Origin: Gammaproteobacteria bacterium
GTDB lineage: Bacteria; Pseudomonadota; Gammaproteobacteria; UBA12402
Direction: 5' to 3'
Assembly (NCBI GenBank): GCA_028282395.1
Contig: JANQHY010000052.1
Span: 1 to 10,803, forward strand
DNA length: 10,803 nucleotides
Part shown: piece by piece, positions 1 to 6,827 of the stretch
Numbering within the stretch: the first letter of the stretch is position 1
Layout of the letters: each line of letters opens with the position of its first letter
Program-made: the position numbers and the translations under genes
The notes under the pieces: model-generated
The model's database searches: none
Told to the model about the DNA's origin: nothing
Seen by the model: only the letters and a program-made list of their open reading frames with translations

Positions 1-143
1 ATAACAGTAGAATAAATTTTCGTGGTTTTATCTCCTAAAATTTCCACTACTTTATCCCTTCTAAAACTATCAGGAGAATGACTTTGCCAACCTGCGACCA
101 TTTCATAAAACTCATTCAAACAGTTAGCTGGTGTTAATTCCAA
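1..143 (-). CDS. Partial open frame after ftsN-like gene, unrecognised
   Basis: On the minus strand one frame stays open from just after the FtsN-like stop codon to the window edge; the other five frames are broken by stops. It reads SLELTPANCLNEFYEMVAG and continues through a charged segment (FRRDKVVEILGD) to the edge. It is in the same frame as the upstream gene, after that gene's TAA. Possible starts are TTG at 143-141 or ATG at 101-99; neither has a convincing ribosome binding site. I recognise no family. In many gammaproteobacteria hslV follows the argS-SPOR pair, but this is not HslV, which begins with a recognisable TT-V-SVRR start. It could be the beginning of a gene continuing beyond base 1, or a remnant. 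Low confidence. Confidence 0.35.
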   Translation of the reverse strand, partial: MELTPANCLNEFYEMVAGWQSHSPDSFRRDKVVEILGDKTTKIYSTV

Positions 144-146
144 TGA

Positions 147-710
147 TTAATGGACGGCACGAATTACCGTGACAATATCTTGAGCCTGCAGTGCTGACTG
201 GGCGCGTGCTGCGCCACGAAGACTTTTGAACGGACCGACCTCTAGACGAAAGCGCTGCTTTCCATCTACCTCTACTTGATGGAGTTCAGTCTTATACTTT
301 AACCGCTGTAGCCGCTCTTTAATCGCATCCGCCTCACTTAAACGCCCAACCGTTGCCACTAATAGCTGATAATAGTGTGGCCGTTCCGATACTGGGGTAA
401 TACGGCTGGGACGAAATTCGATATTGATGACCCGCTGCTGCGGCCTTGGCTTGGTGTGAGCATTAACAATAGTTGGCTGAGCCGAGCTAACATCAACCTG
501 TTTGGTTGTCGCTACCGCGGCAACATTGTTACTGCCTAAACGCCGCGCATGAAAAAGAACTGCAGCAAATGCAACAGCGATTACTAAAATGACTAATACG
601 ATTAGTAGTAGCCACCGCCGTAATGGCCGTGCTGGAGCCTTCTTGCCCTTTTGCACTTTACGCCCTTTTGTTGGCTTCCGGCGTGACTGACTGGCGTAAT
701 CTCTTGGCAT
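147..710 (-). CDS. ftsN: FtsN-like SPOR-domain cell-division protein
   Basis: Likely an inner-membrane division protein that binds denuded septal peptidoglycan and activates septal synthesis. The 187 residues show a basic cytoplasmic tail, one membrane segment at about 33-53 (LLLIVLVILVIAVAFAAVLF), a short periplasmic linker, and a C-terminal SPOR domain at about 110-187 (HYYQLLVATVGRLSEADAIK, then FRLEVGPF). The tail begins MPRDYASQSRRK, very like the MAQRDYVRRSQ start of E. coli FtsN, whose Asp5 region contacts FtsA; this supports FtsN over a generic SPOR protein. At 187 residues it is well short of E. coli FtsN (about 319), with a reduced linker. It starts 5 nt after argS, so co-transcription is likely. 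A distant GGAG is the only Shine-Dalgarno candidate, suggesting translational coupling. The family is near certain; the FtsN name is an inference. Confidence 0.85.
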   Translation of the reverse strand: MPRDYASQSRRKPTKGRKVQKGKKAPARPLRRWLLLIVLVILVIAVAFAAVLFHARRLGSNNVAAVATTKQVDVSSAQPTIVNAHTKPRPQQRVINIEFRPSRITPVSERPHYYQLLVATVGRLSEADAIKERLQRLKYKTELHQVEVDGKQRFRLEVGPFKSLRGAARAQSALQAQDIVTVIRAVH

Positions 711-715
711 GATAA

Positions 716-2476
716 TTACATCTGCTCCGGTGCCGATACACCCAATAATGCTAGTCCATTTCTTATCACCTGTCCGACTGCCTGGATAAGCGATAACCTT
801 GCCTGGCAGAGATCGCTCTCATCCACCAGGAACTGTTCACTATTATAATAACTATGGAAATAATTAGCTAGGTCACGCAGCCAGGTTGCTATTAAATGCG
901 GTTCAAGCTGAATTGCCGCCTGCTGTAACAATTCAGGATAGGTATTAAGCTTATCAATTAATCGCTTCTCATGCTCATTATCTAATCGATGTAGAACGTT
1001 TAGCGCGACTGTTGGTTCAAATTTCATCTCTGTTTTTTGTTCCAGTTGACGAAAAACACTACAGATACGTGCATGGGCATATTGAATATAATATACCGGG
1101 TTCTCATTAGAGCGTGATTTTGCTAAATCAAGATCGAAATCAACATGCTGACGCTCTTTACGCATAATATAAAAAAAGCGTGCGGCATCATTGCCAATCT
1201 CTTCACGCAGCTGACGCAGCGTAATAAATGAACCACTCCGTGTCGACATCTGTAGTTTTTTTCCTTCACGGTAAAGACTAGCAAACTGCACTAGGACAAC
1301 CCGAAGTTGTTTATCATCACCCGTTAATGCTTTCATTACCGAACGTATACGTGGGACATAGCCATGATGATCAGCACCTAAGACATCAATTAATCCGCTA
1401 AAGCCACGCTCAAGTTTGTCAAAATGGTAAGCCATATCAGCAGCAAAATAGGTTTTATCGCCATTCTGACGAATCAGGACCCGGTCCTTTTCATCACCAA
1501 ACTGTTCTGATTTAAACCAGACCGCTCCCTCATTCTGGTAAAGGAGTTTTTTATTATCCAGTGTGTTAATTGCTGCTTCAACTTCACCGCTGGCAAAGAG
1601 ATCTTTTTCAGAAAACCAGCGATCAAAGTGCACGCGAAACTGGGTGAGATCCTCTTTAATATCATCCAGAATGGGTGTTAGGCTTAATTCGGCCAAAAGT
1701 TCATAATCATTTCCCAGCATCGCTTTAGCGCGCTGAATTAACCCATCAATGTAGAGCTCTTTATCACCACCGTCATGACCATCAGCAGGTAGGTCTTTTA
1801 AAACATCCGCTGATTGGCGTTGAAAACGATTGCTATACTTTTCAACAATGGTATTAGCGATATCGACAATATAATCGCCCTGATAACCACTATCTGCAAA
1901 GGGCAATGTCTCCCCTAATTTCTGTAGATAACGCAACCAAATACTTATGGTGAGAATCTGCATCTGGCGACCACCATCATTAACATAGTACTCACAATGC
2001 ACTGCATAACCAACCGCACGTAGCAGATTTGCCAATGACATTCCATACGCAGCATGACGACCATGGCCAATATGGAGTGGCCCGGTAGGATTGGCAGAAA
2101 CAAACTCCAATAGAATTTTTTCAGCATTGCCATACTGGCTACAACCAAATGACTCCCCTTTGGTTAATATCTCAGCAATCACCTGCTGCTTAGCTGATAC
2201 ATCCACAGTAAAATTGATAAATCCCGGTCCTGCTACCTCAGCTTTGGTCAATAATATTGAATCGGGTAGTTTAGCAATAATCAATTCAGCCAGTTCGCGT
2301 GGCGAACGACCAGCGCTTTTTGCCAAGATTAGTGGCAAATTACTGGCATAATCTCCATGCTGTGCCTGACGACTATTTTCAACCTCGATGGGCCCTAACT
2401 CCGCCTGTGGCAACACTTTTTCCTGTTGAAGGCTTTCAACCGCAGCGCGCAAGAGTGCTTGAATCTTTGTTTTCAT
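716..2476 (-). CDS. argS: Arginyl-tRNA synthetase
   Basis: Class I aminoacyl-tRNA synthetase that charges tRNA-Arg with arginine using ATP in the cytoplasm. It has 586 residues, close to the E. coli enzyme (577). The N-terminal additional domain (about 1-105) contains GDYASNLPL. The HIGH signature lies in ANPTGPLHIGHGRHAAYG (HIGH at 135-138). LGADHHGYVPR (from about 366) is a typical ArgRS catalytic motif. The KMSK-like loop appears as MSTRSG (410-415). The DALR anticodon-binding domain begins near YYIQYAHARI (about 464) and runs to the end. The ATG at 2476 is favoured because it gives the full N-terminal domain, although there is no strong ribosome binding site. It is the first gene of a probable argS-ftsN operon behind a good promoter at 2515-2543. 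No defects seen. Confidence 0.97.
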   Translation of the reverse strand: MKTKIQALLRAAVESLQQEKVLPQAELGPIEVENSRQAQHGDYASNLPLILAKSAGRSPRELAELIIAKLPDSILLTKAEVAGPGFINFTVDVSAKQQVIAEILTKGESFGCSQYGNAEKILLEFVSANPTGPLHIGHGRHAAYGMSLANLLRAVGYAVHCEYYVNDGGRQMQILTISIWLRYLQKLGETLPFADSGYQGDYIVDIANTIVEKYSNRFQRQSADVLKDLPADGHDGGDKELYIDGLIQRAKAMLGNDYELLAELSLTPILDDIKEDLTQFRVHFDRWFSEKDLFASGEVEAAINTLDNKKLLYQNEGAVWFKSEQFGDEKDRVLIRQNGDKTYFAADMAYHFDKLERGFSGLIDVLGADHHGYVPRIRSVMKALTGDDKQLRVVLVQFASLYREGKKLQMSTRSGSFITLRQLREEIGNDAARFFYIMRKERQHVDFDLDLAKSRSNENPVYYIQYAHARICSVFRQLEQKTEMKFEPTVALNVLHRLDNEHEKRLIDKLNTYPELLQQAAIQLEPHLIATWLRDLANYFHSYYNSEQFLVDESDLCQARLSLIQAVGQVIRNGLALLGVSAPEQM

Positions 2477-2514
2477 AGTGATTTTTGTCTTAGCTATCTT
2501 ATTAATGTAGCGCT

Positions 2515-2543
2515 ATTATGACTGCTCTTGCTGTCTGACTCAA
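2515..2543 (-). promoter_or_regulatory. Sigma70-like promoter for argS
   Basis: On the minus strand TTGAGT (2543-2538) and CATAAT (2520-2515) are separated by exactly 17 nt and match the -35 and -10 consensus at 4/6 and 5/6. The predicted start near 2508 gives a leader of about 32 nt before the argS ATG. Confidence 0.55.
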
Positions 2544-2593
2544 GCAAAAAGCAGGTAAAAAGGCGCTAATGCCCTTTATTTTCATAATAAACC

Positions 2594-2608
2594 CTGTTAT
2601 GTTAACAG
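2594..2608. promoter_or_regulatory. Short palindrome CTGTTATGTTAACAG
   Basis: A perfect 6-bp inverted repeat with a 3-nt centre lies 17 nt upstream of the RNA-binding protein's AGGAG. It could be an operator or an mRNA hairpin near the start. Only the symmetry is seen; any function is a guess. Confidence 0.25.
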
Positions 2609-2636
2609 TTGTTTTAACTTATTACAGGAGCAAAAT

Positions 2637-3035
2637 GTGTCCCCACAGAAAATCTATGTAGGTAATCTTTCCTACGGTACATCAGAATCCGTACTAAGAG
2701 AATTCTTCAGTGATTGCGGTGAGATTGTCGAAGTCAAGCTGATTACAGATCGTCATACTGGGAAATCGAAAGGATTTGGTTTTATTACTTTTACTTTACA
2801 AGAAGCTGTTGAAAAAGCAGTCGATGAAAAAAATGGTGTCGAACTGGACGGTAGAACATTAAAAGTAAATGTTGCGCAAGAGCGCGACAACAGTGGTCGT
2901 GGTGGACGCGGTGGCGGCTATGGCGGCGGTGGTCGTAGTGGCGGTTATGGCGGCGGCCGTAGTGGTGGTTATGGCGGCGGTGGTCGTGGTAGTGACAGAG
3001 GTGGTTCTGGTGGTGGCGGCAGCCGCAGCTGGTAG
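2637..3035 (+). CDS. RRM RNA-binding protein with RGG/glycine-rich tail
   Basis: A 132-residue single-RRM protein of the bacterial/cyanobacterial Rbp type, resembling glycine-rich RNA-binding proteins of eukaryotes; probably a cytoplasmic RNA binder or chaperone. The RRM covers about 5-82, with RNP2 as IYVGNLSY (6-13) and RNP1 as KGFGFITF (45-52). Residues 83-132 form a low-complexity tail of GRGG, GGYGGG and GGRSGG repeats, a typical RGG-type RNA-binding extension. The start is GTG at 2637, 7 nt after AGGAG (2625-2629). An ATG at 2635 overlaps it in another frame and reaches a stop after eight codons, so GTG is the only start that fits. It is a single gene, divergent from argS, and no strong promoter is visible. 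The divergent protein-like frame on the opposite strand is an artefact of the repeats. The exact RNA targets cannot be inferred. Confidence 0.93.
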   Translation: MSPQKIYVGNLSYGTSESVLREFFSDCGEIVEVKLITDRHTGKSKGFGFITFTLQEAVEKAVDEKNGVELDGRTLKVNVAQERDNSGRGGRGGGYGGGGRSGGYGGGRSGGYGGGGRGSDRGGSGGGGSRSW

Positions 3036-3093
3036 AACAACTCTTACTATCCCCCTCACCTTCACCCACATAATAACAGGCGCGCTTGAAGGA

Positions 3094-3138
3094 TGCGCTG
3101 TAAATTCTTGCGGTTATCAGATAAGAATTTACAGTGCA
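3094..3138. repeat. 16-bp inverted repeat downstream of the RRM gene
   Basis: Arms 3094-3109 and 3123-3138 pair over 16 positions with a single G-T wobble and a 13-nt loop, about 60 nt after the RRM stop codon. The stem is long and stable but is followed only by TTTG, so it is not a classic rho-independent terminator. It may act as an mRNA 3'-end stabiliser or terminator, or be a palindromic repeat. Confidence 0.6.
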
Positions 3139-3223
3139 TTTGCGTGAATTTCTTACTTGCCTAACTTTATGAGCAACCATTTAGTAAACACCTGTAATTA
3201 TCACTATTATTCGTACTGCTCAA

Positions 3224-3252
3224 TTGTCATTATTCGCTGAAACCTTTATATT
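3224..3252 (+). promoter_or_regulatory. Strong sigma70-like promoter of the ABC exporter operon
   Basis: TTGTCA (3224-3229) and TATATT (3247-3252) each match consensus at 5/6 with an ideal 17-nt spacer. The predicted start at about 3257-3261 leaves a leader of roughly 55 nt to the adaptor ATG. The start falls inside the inverted repeat described at 3253-3288, which could therefore control this promoter. Confidence 0.65.
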
Positions 3253-3288
3253 AAGAGTGGCAGGCGTTTCGCCACTTTTGTGAAACGC
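3253..3288 (+). promoter_or_regulatory. Interleaved inverted repeats: operator, attenuator or H-type pseudoknot
   Basis: Stem 1 pairs AGTGGC (3256-3261) with GCCACT (3271-3276), extendable to 3253-3279 with one wobble. Its loop contains GCGTTTC (3264-3270), which pairs perfectly with GAAACGC (3282-3288). The arms interleave with 2-, 0- and 5-nt linkers, the geometry of an H-type pseudoknot; alternatively the two stems are mutually exclusive. Because transcription probably starts near 3259, the outer palindrome could instead be a DNA operator overlapping the start site. The site ends 25 nt before the adaptor start codon. Confidence 0.5.
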
Positions 3289-3313
3289 AGACACACTGGA
3301 CAAAATAAAATAG

Positions 3314-4312
3314 ATGATAATATATAGTCGATTAAACAGGTCCTTTTACCAATGGCTGCGAACTATCTTTATAACAGCGGCATGCTTAACGCTGTTATCT
3401 GCCTGCAATAATGATTCACAGCGTGTTCAAGGTTATATTGAAGGCAATATGACCTATCTATCTTCTTCACAAACCGGCAAGCTGCTGCACCTTAATGTCA
3501 AACGTGGGCAATGGGTAAAGAGTGGTGACATCCTGTTTCAAATTGATCAACAGCCCTATCTTGCTGACCTAAAAGCGGCAACGGCATCGATGCAGGAGGC
3601 CCAAGCAAATCTGCAAAACTCACTAACTGGTCAACGTCCACCAGAACTGGCGCAAATCCAGGCACAAATCGCTGCAACACAAGCTGAACTGGCTTATGCA
3701 AATAAAGAGCTACAGCGCAATCAACATCTTGCTGCAACCGGCAGCACGTCTCAACAAGCATTGGATAAAGCGATACGTGAAGCAACTATCGCCAGTGATT
3801 CGGTCAAACAGTTTCAAGCCAAACTCGCTAGCGCTAAACTTCCTGCTCGTATTGATCTGATTCATGCAGCCCAAGCTTCACTCGACGCCACAAGAGCACA
3901 ACTTGAAGCAGCAAAATGGACACTACAACAAACAACTATTCGTGCGCCTGAGAATGGTGAAATTTTTGACCACTATTACTGGCCGGGAGAGCAGGTGCCT
4001 GCTCAACAACCGGTTGTATCGCTGCTCATCCCACAGGACATCCGTATCATTTTCTATATACCTGAAACACGCTTAAGCCAAACAAAACTAGGGCAAACCA
4101 TCACCTTTACAACTGATGGCAGTAAAAAAGTAGGGAAAGCTATTATCAGTTTTATTTCACCACAGGCGGAATATACTCCACCGGTTATCTATAGCCGTGA
4201 ATCACAACAGAAACAGATCTATCGTATTGAAGCAAAATTTGCTACCGATACTGACGCCATGACCTGGCATCCTGGTCAACCGGTTAATATTACTCTGGCA
4301 ACACCATCATGA
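3314..4312 (+). CDS. HlyD-family periplasmic adaptor lipoprotein of an ABC exporter
   Basis: Membrane-fusion adaptor that links the inner-membrane ABC permease encoded downstream to an outer-membrane channel. The 332 residues start with a lipoprotein signal sequence: a hydrophobic stretch at about 17-29 and lipobox LLSAC with the lipid-bearing Cys at 31. A biotinyl-lipoyl-like half follows (GYIEGNMTYLSSSQTGKLL, then VKRGQWVKSGDILFQID). Next is a long alpha-hairpin rich in Q and A (about 83-205), the second lipoyl half (TTIRAPENGEIFDHYYWPGE), and a beta-barrel domain with VGKAIISFISPQAEYTPP. The order and motifs closely match E. coli YbhG/YhiI. The last codon overlaps the next ATG (ATGA), showing an operon. 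The RBS before ATG 3314 is weak, but this start preserves the signal peptide. The substrate cannot be told from sequence; drugs or other small molecules are usual. Confidence 0.9.
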   Translation: MIIYSRLNRSFYQWLRTIFITAACLTLLSACNNDSQRVQGYIEGNMTYLSSSQTGKLLHLNVKRGQWVKSGDILFQIDQQPYLADLKAATASMQEAQANLQNSLTGQRPPELAQIQAQIAATQAELAYANKELQRNQHLAATGSTSQQALDKAIREATIASDSVKQFQAKLASAKLPARIDLIHAAQASLDATRAQLEAAKWTLQQTTIRAPENGEIFDHYYWPGEQVPAQQPVVSLLIPQDIRIIFYIPETRLSQTKLGQTITFTTDGSKKVGKAIISFISPQAEYTPPVIYSRESQQKQIYRIEAKFATDTDAMTWHPGQPVNITLATPS

Positions 4313-5229
4313 ATCCTCATGTGATAGACGTCAGCGGCCTATGTAAATCTTTTGGCGATAAGCAGGTAGTTAATCACGTTGATTTGCAAGTTGAAAAAGG
4401 AGAGATCTATGGTTTTCTCGGTCCTAATGGCTCTGGGAAAACGACAACAATCCGTATGATCTGTGGTTTAATTACTGCTGATGCTGGCGAAGGACGCTGC
4501 CTCGATTATGATATTCGTAGCCAATCGCATCTAATTAAACGCAAAGTTGGCTACATGACGCAACATTTCAGCCTCTATCAGGACCTATCCATCTATGAAA
4601 ATCTCGATTTTATCGCTCGTCTCTATAATATGGACCGACGCAAAGCGCGCATTAAAAAAGCGATTGAACAACTTGGCATCAGTCGTGGCCGACAAAAACA
4701 GCTTGCTGGCCAACTATCAGGTGGTTGGAAACAGCGTTTAGCCCTAGCTGCAGCTATTCTGCACGAACCAAAACTCCTACTACTTGATGAGCCCACTGCC
4801 GGCGTTGATCCGAAAGCGCGGCGCGATTTTTGGGAAGAGATTCATCGTCTATCAACAGAAGGGATTACCACACTAGTCAGCACGCACTATATGGACGAAG
4901 CGGAGCGTTGCCACCGCTTGGCCTACATCGCCTACGGCGAACTACTGGTCCGCGGCACCCAGCAACAAGTTATTAATCGTGCCAATATTGAAACCTGGGA
5001 GGTTAGTGGTCACCAGTTATCATCCTTAGCCAAACAGCTACGTGCTGTTGATGGCATTGAACAGGTCAATGCATTTGGCCAGCATCTTCATGTTAGTGCT
5101 CCAATGGGCAATCAACTTGACAATTTGATTGAGCCTTTCAAAACCACGGCACAATCTTGGCGCAAAGTTGCTCCAAGCCTGGAAGATGTGTTTATCCATT
5201 TCATGCAACAACAACGGGATAATTTCTAA
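4309..5229 (+). CDS. ABC transporter ATP-binding subunit (YbhF/DrrA-like)
   Basis: Cytoplasmic ATPase that powers the permease encoded next. The 306 residues hold one complete nucleotide-binding domain: Walker A GPNGSGKTT (38-46), Q-loop Gln85 in GYMTQHFSLY, signature LSGGW (136-140), Walker B LLLLDEP (156-162) followed by TAGVDPKARRDFW, and switch His193 in STHYMDEAER. The C-terminal ~80 residues resemble the DrrA/CcmA-type extension that contacts the permease. E. coli YbhF and RbbA carry two ATPase domains; here there is one, so the transporter presumably works as a homodimer. The ATG overlaps the adaptor stop by 4 nt, and the TAA overlaps the permease ATG by 1 nt, indicating translational coupling. 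Confidence 0.93.
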   Translation: MNPHVIDVSGLCKSFGDKQVVNHVDLQVEKGEIYGFLGPNGSGKTTTIRMICGLITADAGEGRCLDYDIRSQSHLIKRKVGYMTQHFSLYQDLSIYENLDFIARLYNMDRRKARIKKAIEQLGISRGRQKQLAGQLSGGWKQRLALAAAILHEPKLLLLDEPTAGVDPKARRDFWEEIHRLSTEGITTLVSTHYMDEAERCHRLAYIAYGELLVRGTQQQVINRANIETWEVSGHQLSSLAKQLRAVDGIEQVNAFGQHLHVSAPMGNQLDNLIEPFKTTAQSWRKVAPSLEDVFIHFMQQQRDNF

Positions 5230-6365
5230 TGGGGATCTGGTTCTCTTGGTCACGCTTTATCGCCGTCATGGTTAAAGAGTTTATTCATATGCGCCGTGAT
5301 CAAGTCACAATCGGCATGATGATTATTACCCCACTGATTCAGTTAATCATATTTGGCTACGCTATTAACGTCAATCCACACCATCTGCCTACTGTGGTTG
5401 TCAGTGCTGACCATAGTGATTTAACTCGACAATGGGTCACAGCAATGGAGAATACTAAATATTTTAATGTCATCAATAATAATGCTTCAGAACAGCAAGC
5501 TGAAAAATTAATGACGCTTGGCAAAGCTACTTTTATTGCCACCATTCCACCAAATTTCAGTCGTGACCTGATTAGCGGAAAAAAACCGACACTTTTAGTC
5601 ACAGTTGATGCCACCGACCCTGCTGCAGTCGGCAGCGCCTCGAGCGCACTGACACAATTAACGACACAAGTATTTAACCTACAAGGAGAACGTGGTTTAC
5701 CGGCATTACAACCACAACCACCACCTTTTAACTTAGTGCTACACAATAAATATAACCCCGAAAGTATTACACAATACAATATTATTCCTGGATTAATGCG
5801 CGTTATTCTATCGATGACCTCAATTATGATTACCGCGCTGGCAATGACCAAAGAGCGTGAGTTCGGCACCATGGAGAGTCTGTTAGCGACACCCGTTCAG
5901 CCATTAGAGGTGATGGTAGGCAAAATTATCCCTTATATCGTTGTCGGTTATGGCCAACAAATTCTCATCTGGCTATGTGCCCTATTTCTGTTTCATGTCC
6001 CGAGTAGCGGCAGTGTCATGCTATTAATGCTAGCAACTCTCCCTTTTATTGTTGCTAACCTTACTGTTGGGCTAACTTTTTCGACACTTGCAGAAAATCA
6101 ATTACAGGCAGTGCAGATGTCGTTCTTCTTTTTTCTACCGTCAATTCTACTCTCTGGCTTTATGTTCCCCTTCTATGGGATGCCACACTGGGCGCAATGG
6201 ATAAGTCAAATTCTTCCGCTCACCCATTTCGTGCGTATTACCCGTGGGATTATGTTAAAAGGAAACGGTTTTCTCGACATCTGGCCGGAGATCTGGCCAC
6301 TACTACTATTTATTCTGGTGTCTGGCTTTATCTGTGTTAAACGCTACCGCCGCACACTTGATTAA
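5229..6365 (+). CDS. ABC-2 type permease (YbhR/YbhS/YhhJ-like)
   Basis: Inner-membrane export channel partnered with the ATPase just upstream. The 378 residues follow the ABC2_membrane_3 layout: an N-terminal amphipathic segment, membrane helix 1 at about 26-46 (GMMIITPLIQLIIFGYAI), a large periplasmic domain at about 47-175, then five hydrophobic helices from about 180 onward. The typical cytoplasmic motif KEREFGTMESLLATPVQPLE lies between helices 2 and 3. LPSILLSGFMFPFYGMPHWA and LPLTHFVRITRGIMLKG are family signatures near the C-terminus. Start and stop are tightly coupled to neighbours (TAATG with the ATPase). Only one permease gene is present, where the E. coli ybh operon has two, so a homodimer is likely. 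The following small gene starts 14 nt later. Confidence 0.93.
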   Translation: MGIWFSWSRFIAVMVKEFIHMRRDQVTIGMMIITPLIQLIIFGYAINVNPHHLPTVVVSADHSDLTRQWVTAMENTKYFNVINNNASEQQAEKLMTLGKATFIATIPPNFSRDLISGKKPTLLVTVDATDPAAVGSASSALTQLTTQVFNLQGERGLPALQPQPPPFNLVLHNKYNPESITQYNIIPGLMRVILSMTSIMITALAMTKEREFGTMESLLATPVQPLEVMVGKIIPYIVVGYGQQILIWLCALFLFHVPSSGSVMLLMLATLPFIVANLTVGLTFSTLAENQLQAVQMSFFFFLPSILLSGFMFPFYGMPHWAQWISQILPLTHFVRITRGIMLKGNGFLDIWPEIWPLLLFILVSGFICVKRYRRTLD

Positions 6366-6379
6366 TAAGGAAGCATCTA

Positions 6380-6586
6380 ATGTTCAAAAAAAGCGGTGTC
6401 AAAAAAAACAGTGCCCAAAAGACCTCCTTCCGCGACTGTCTTGCTGTGACTTTTTATAAAACGAAATTAGCCATGTACGACCTTGATACAGATGATAAAA
6501 CACATCTTTTAAGCAAATATATTGCCGAAAGGGAAGATAAAACAACACAAGAAACGGATAGTTGTTGCAGTTGCATTATTTTATAA
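6380..6586 (+). CDS. Small protein with C-terminal CaaX prenylation box (CCSCIIL)
   Basis: A 68-residue protein of no family I recognise. It has a basic N-terminus (MFKKSGVKKNSAQK), no signal peptide or membrane segment, and an acidic second half. It ends DSCCSCIIL-stop. Cys65-Ile-Ile-Leu68 fits the eukaryotic CaaX consensus; Leu at the last position normally directs geranylgeranylation. Cys62 and Cys63 sit where palmitoylated cysteines lie in Ras-like tails. Bacteria lack CaaX prenyltransferases, but some intracellular pathogens (Legionella AnkB is the known case) use such boxes to anchor effectors to host membranes. The gene is real by context: AAGGAAG (6367-6373) sits 6 nt before the ATG, and it starts 14 nt after the permease stop. 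The effector role is an inference; the box could arise by chance in a short ORF. Confidence 0.65.
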   Translation: MFKKSGVKKNSAQKTSFRDCLAVTFYKTKLAMYDLDTDDKTHLLSKYIAEREDKTTQETDSCCSCIIL

Positions 6587-6599
6587 CTCGCAGAGCGAG
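6587..6599 (+). other. Small hairpin just after the CaaX gene
   Basis: CTCGC and GCGAG pair around a 3-nt AGA loop immediately after the TAA. No T-run follows, so it is at best a weak 3'-end structure for the operon. Confidence 0.25.
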
Positions 6600-6623
6600 C
6601 AGGCTGTTGATAACTTTATTTAA

Positions 6624-6799
6624 CCTAAATTCGGCAGTACCCACCGTTGCGAGAGTGGCTAGGCTAATGAATTTAAGGCGAAAAAGCGGAATATTTTTTG
6701 AAAGCGTACTCACCCGTACGGTGAAAAAAATATTCCGCTTTTTCGCCTTAAATTCAGACGACTGGCCGCTCGCAGTAGGTGGGCACTGCGGAATTTAGG
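6624..6799. mobile_element. Palindromic MITE-like element
   Basis: The ~176-bp element begins CCTAAATTCGGCAGTACCCACC and ends with its inverted copy (6778-6799); the 22-bp termini differ at two positions. Inside, 6668-6699 and 6725-6756 form a perfect 32-bp inverted repeat around a 25-nt centre that contains its own CGTAC/GTACG stem. The sequence between the outer and inner repeats is also partly symmetrical. It encodes no credible protein; the open frame crossing it is a by-product. Such structure fits a non-autonomous miniature transposable element. No convincing target-site duplication is visible: TAA abuts the left end, and TAA lies one base off the right end. Lying 37 bp after the exporter operon, it would also end transcription or stabilise the mRNA. 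Confidence 0.7.
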
Positions 6800-6827
6800 A
6801 TAATCCATTGCAGTTGCAATAAAAAAA

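Noticed and set aside
1945..2351. Frames on both strands within argS
   Set aside because: Shadows of argS, which is intact and continuous across the region.
2869..3147. Val/Ala-rich frame overlapping the RRM tail
   Set aside because: Frame-shifted reading of the same glycine repeats; no independent start signal.
2791..3180. Long minus-strand frame rich in His and Arg opposite the RRM gene
   Set aside because: It is the mirror of the glycine-codon repeats (GGT/GGC) on the other strand; the low complexity is fully explained by the RGG tail, and there is no RBS.
6562..6798. 78-residue plus-strand frame over the palindromic element
   Set aside because: It begins inside the CaaX gene and runs through both arms of the inverted repeat; no RBS or family.
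6807..6827. Hairpin ATTGCAGTTGCAAT with adjacent A-run as terminator of the VOC gene
   Set aside because: In the VOC gene direction the T-run comes before the hairpin, so the order is wrong for rho-independent termination.
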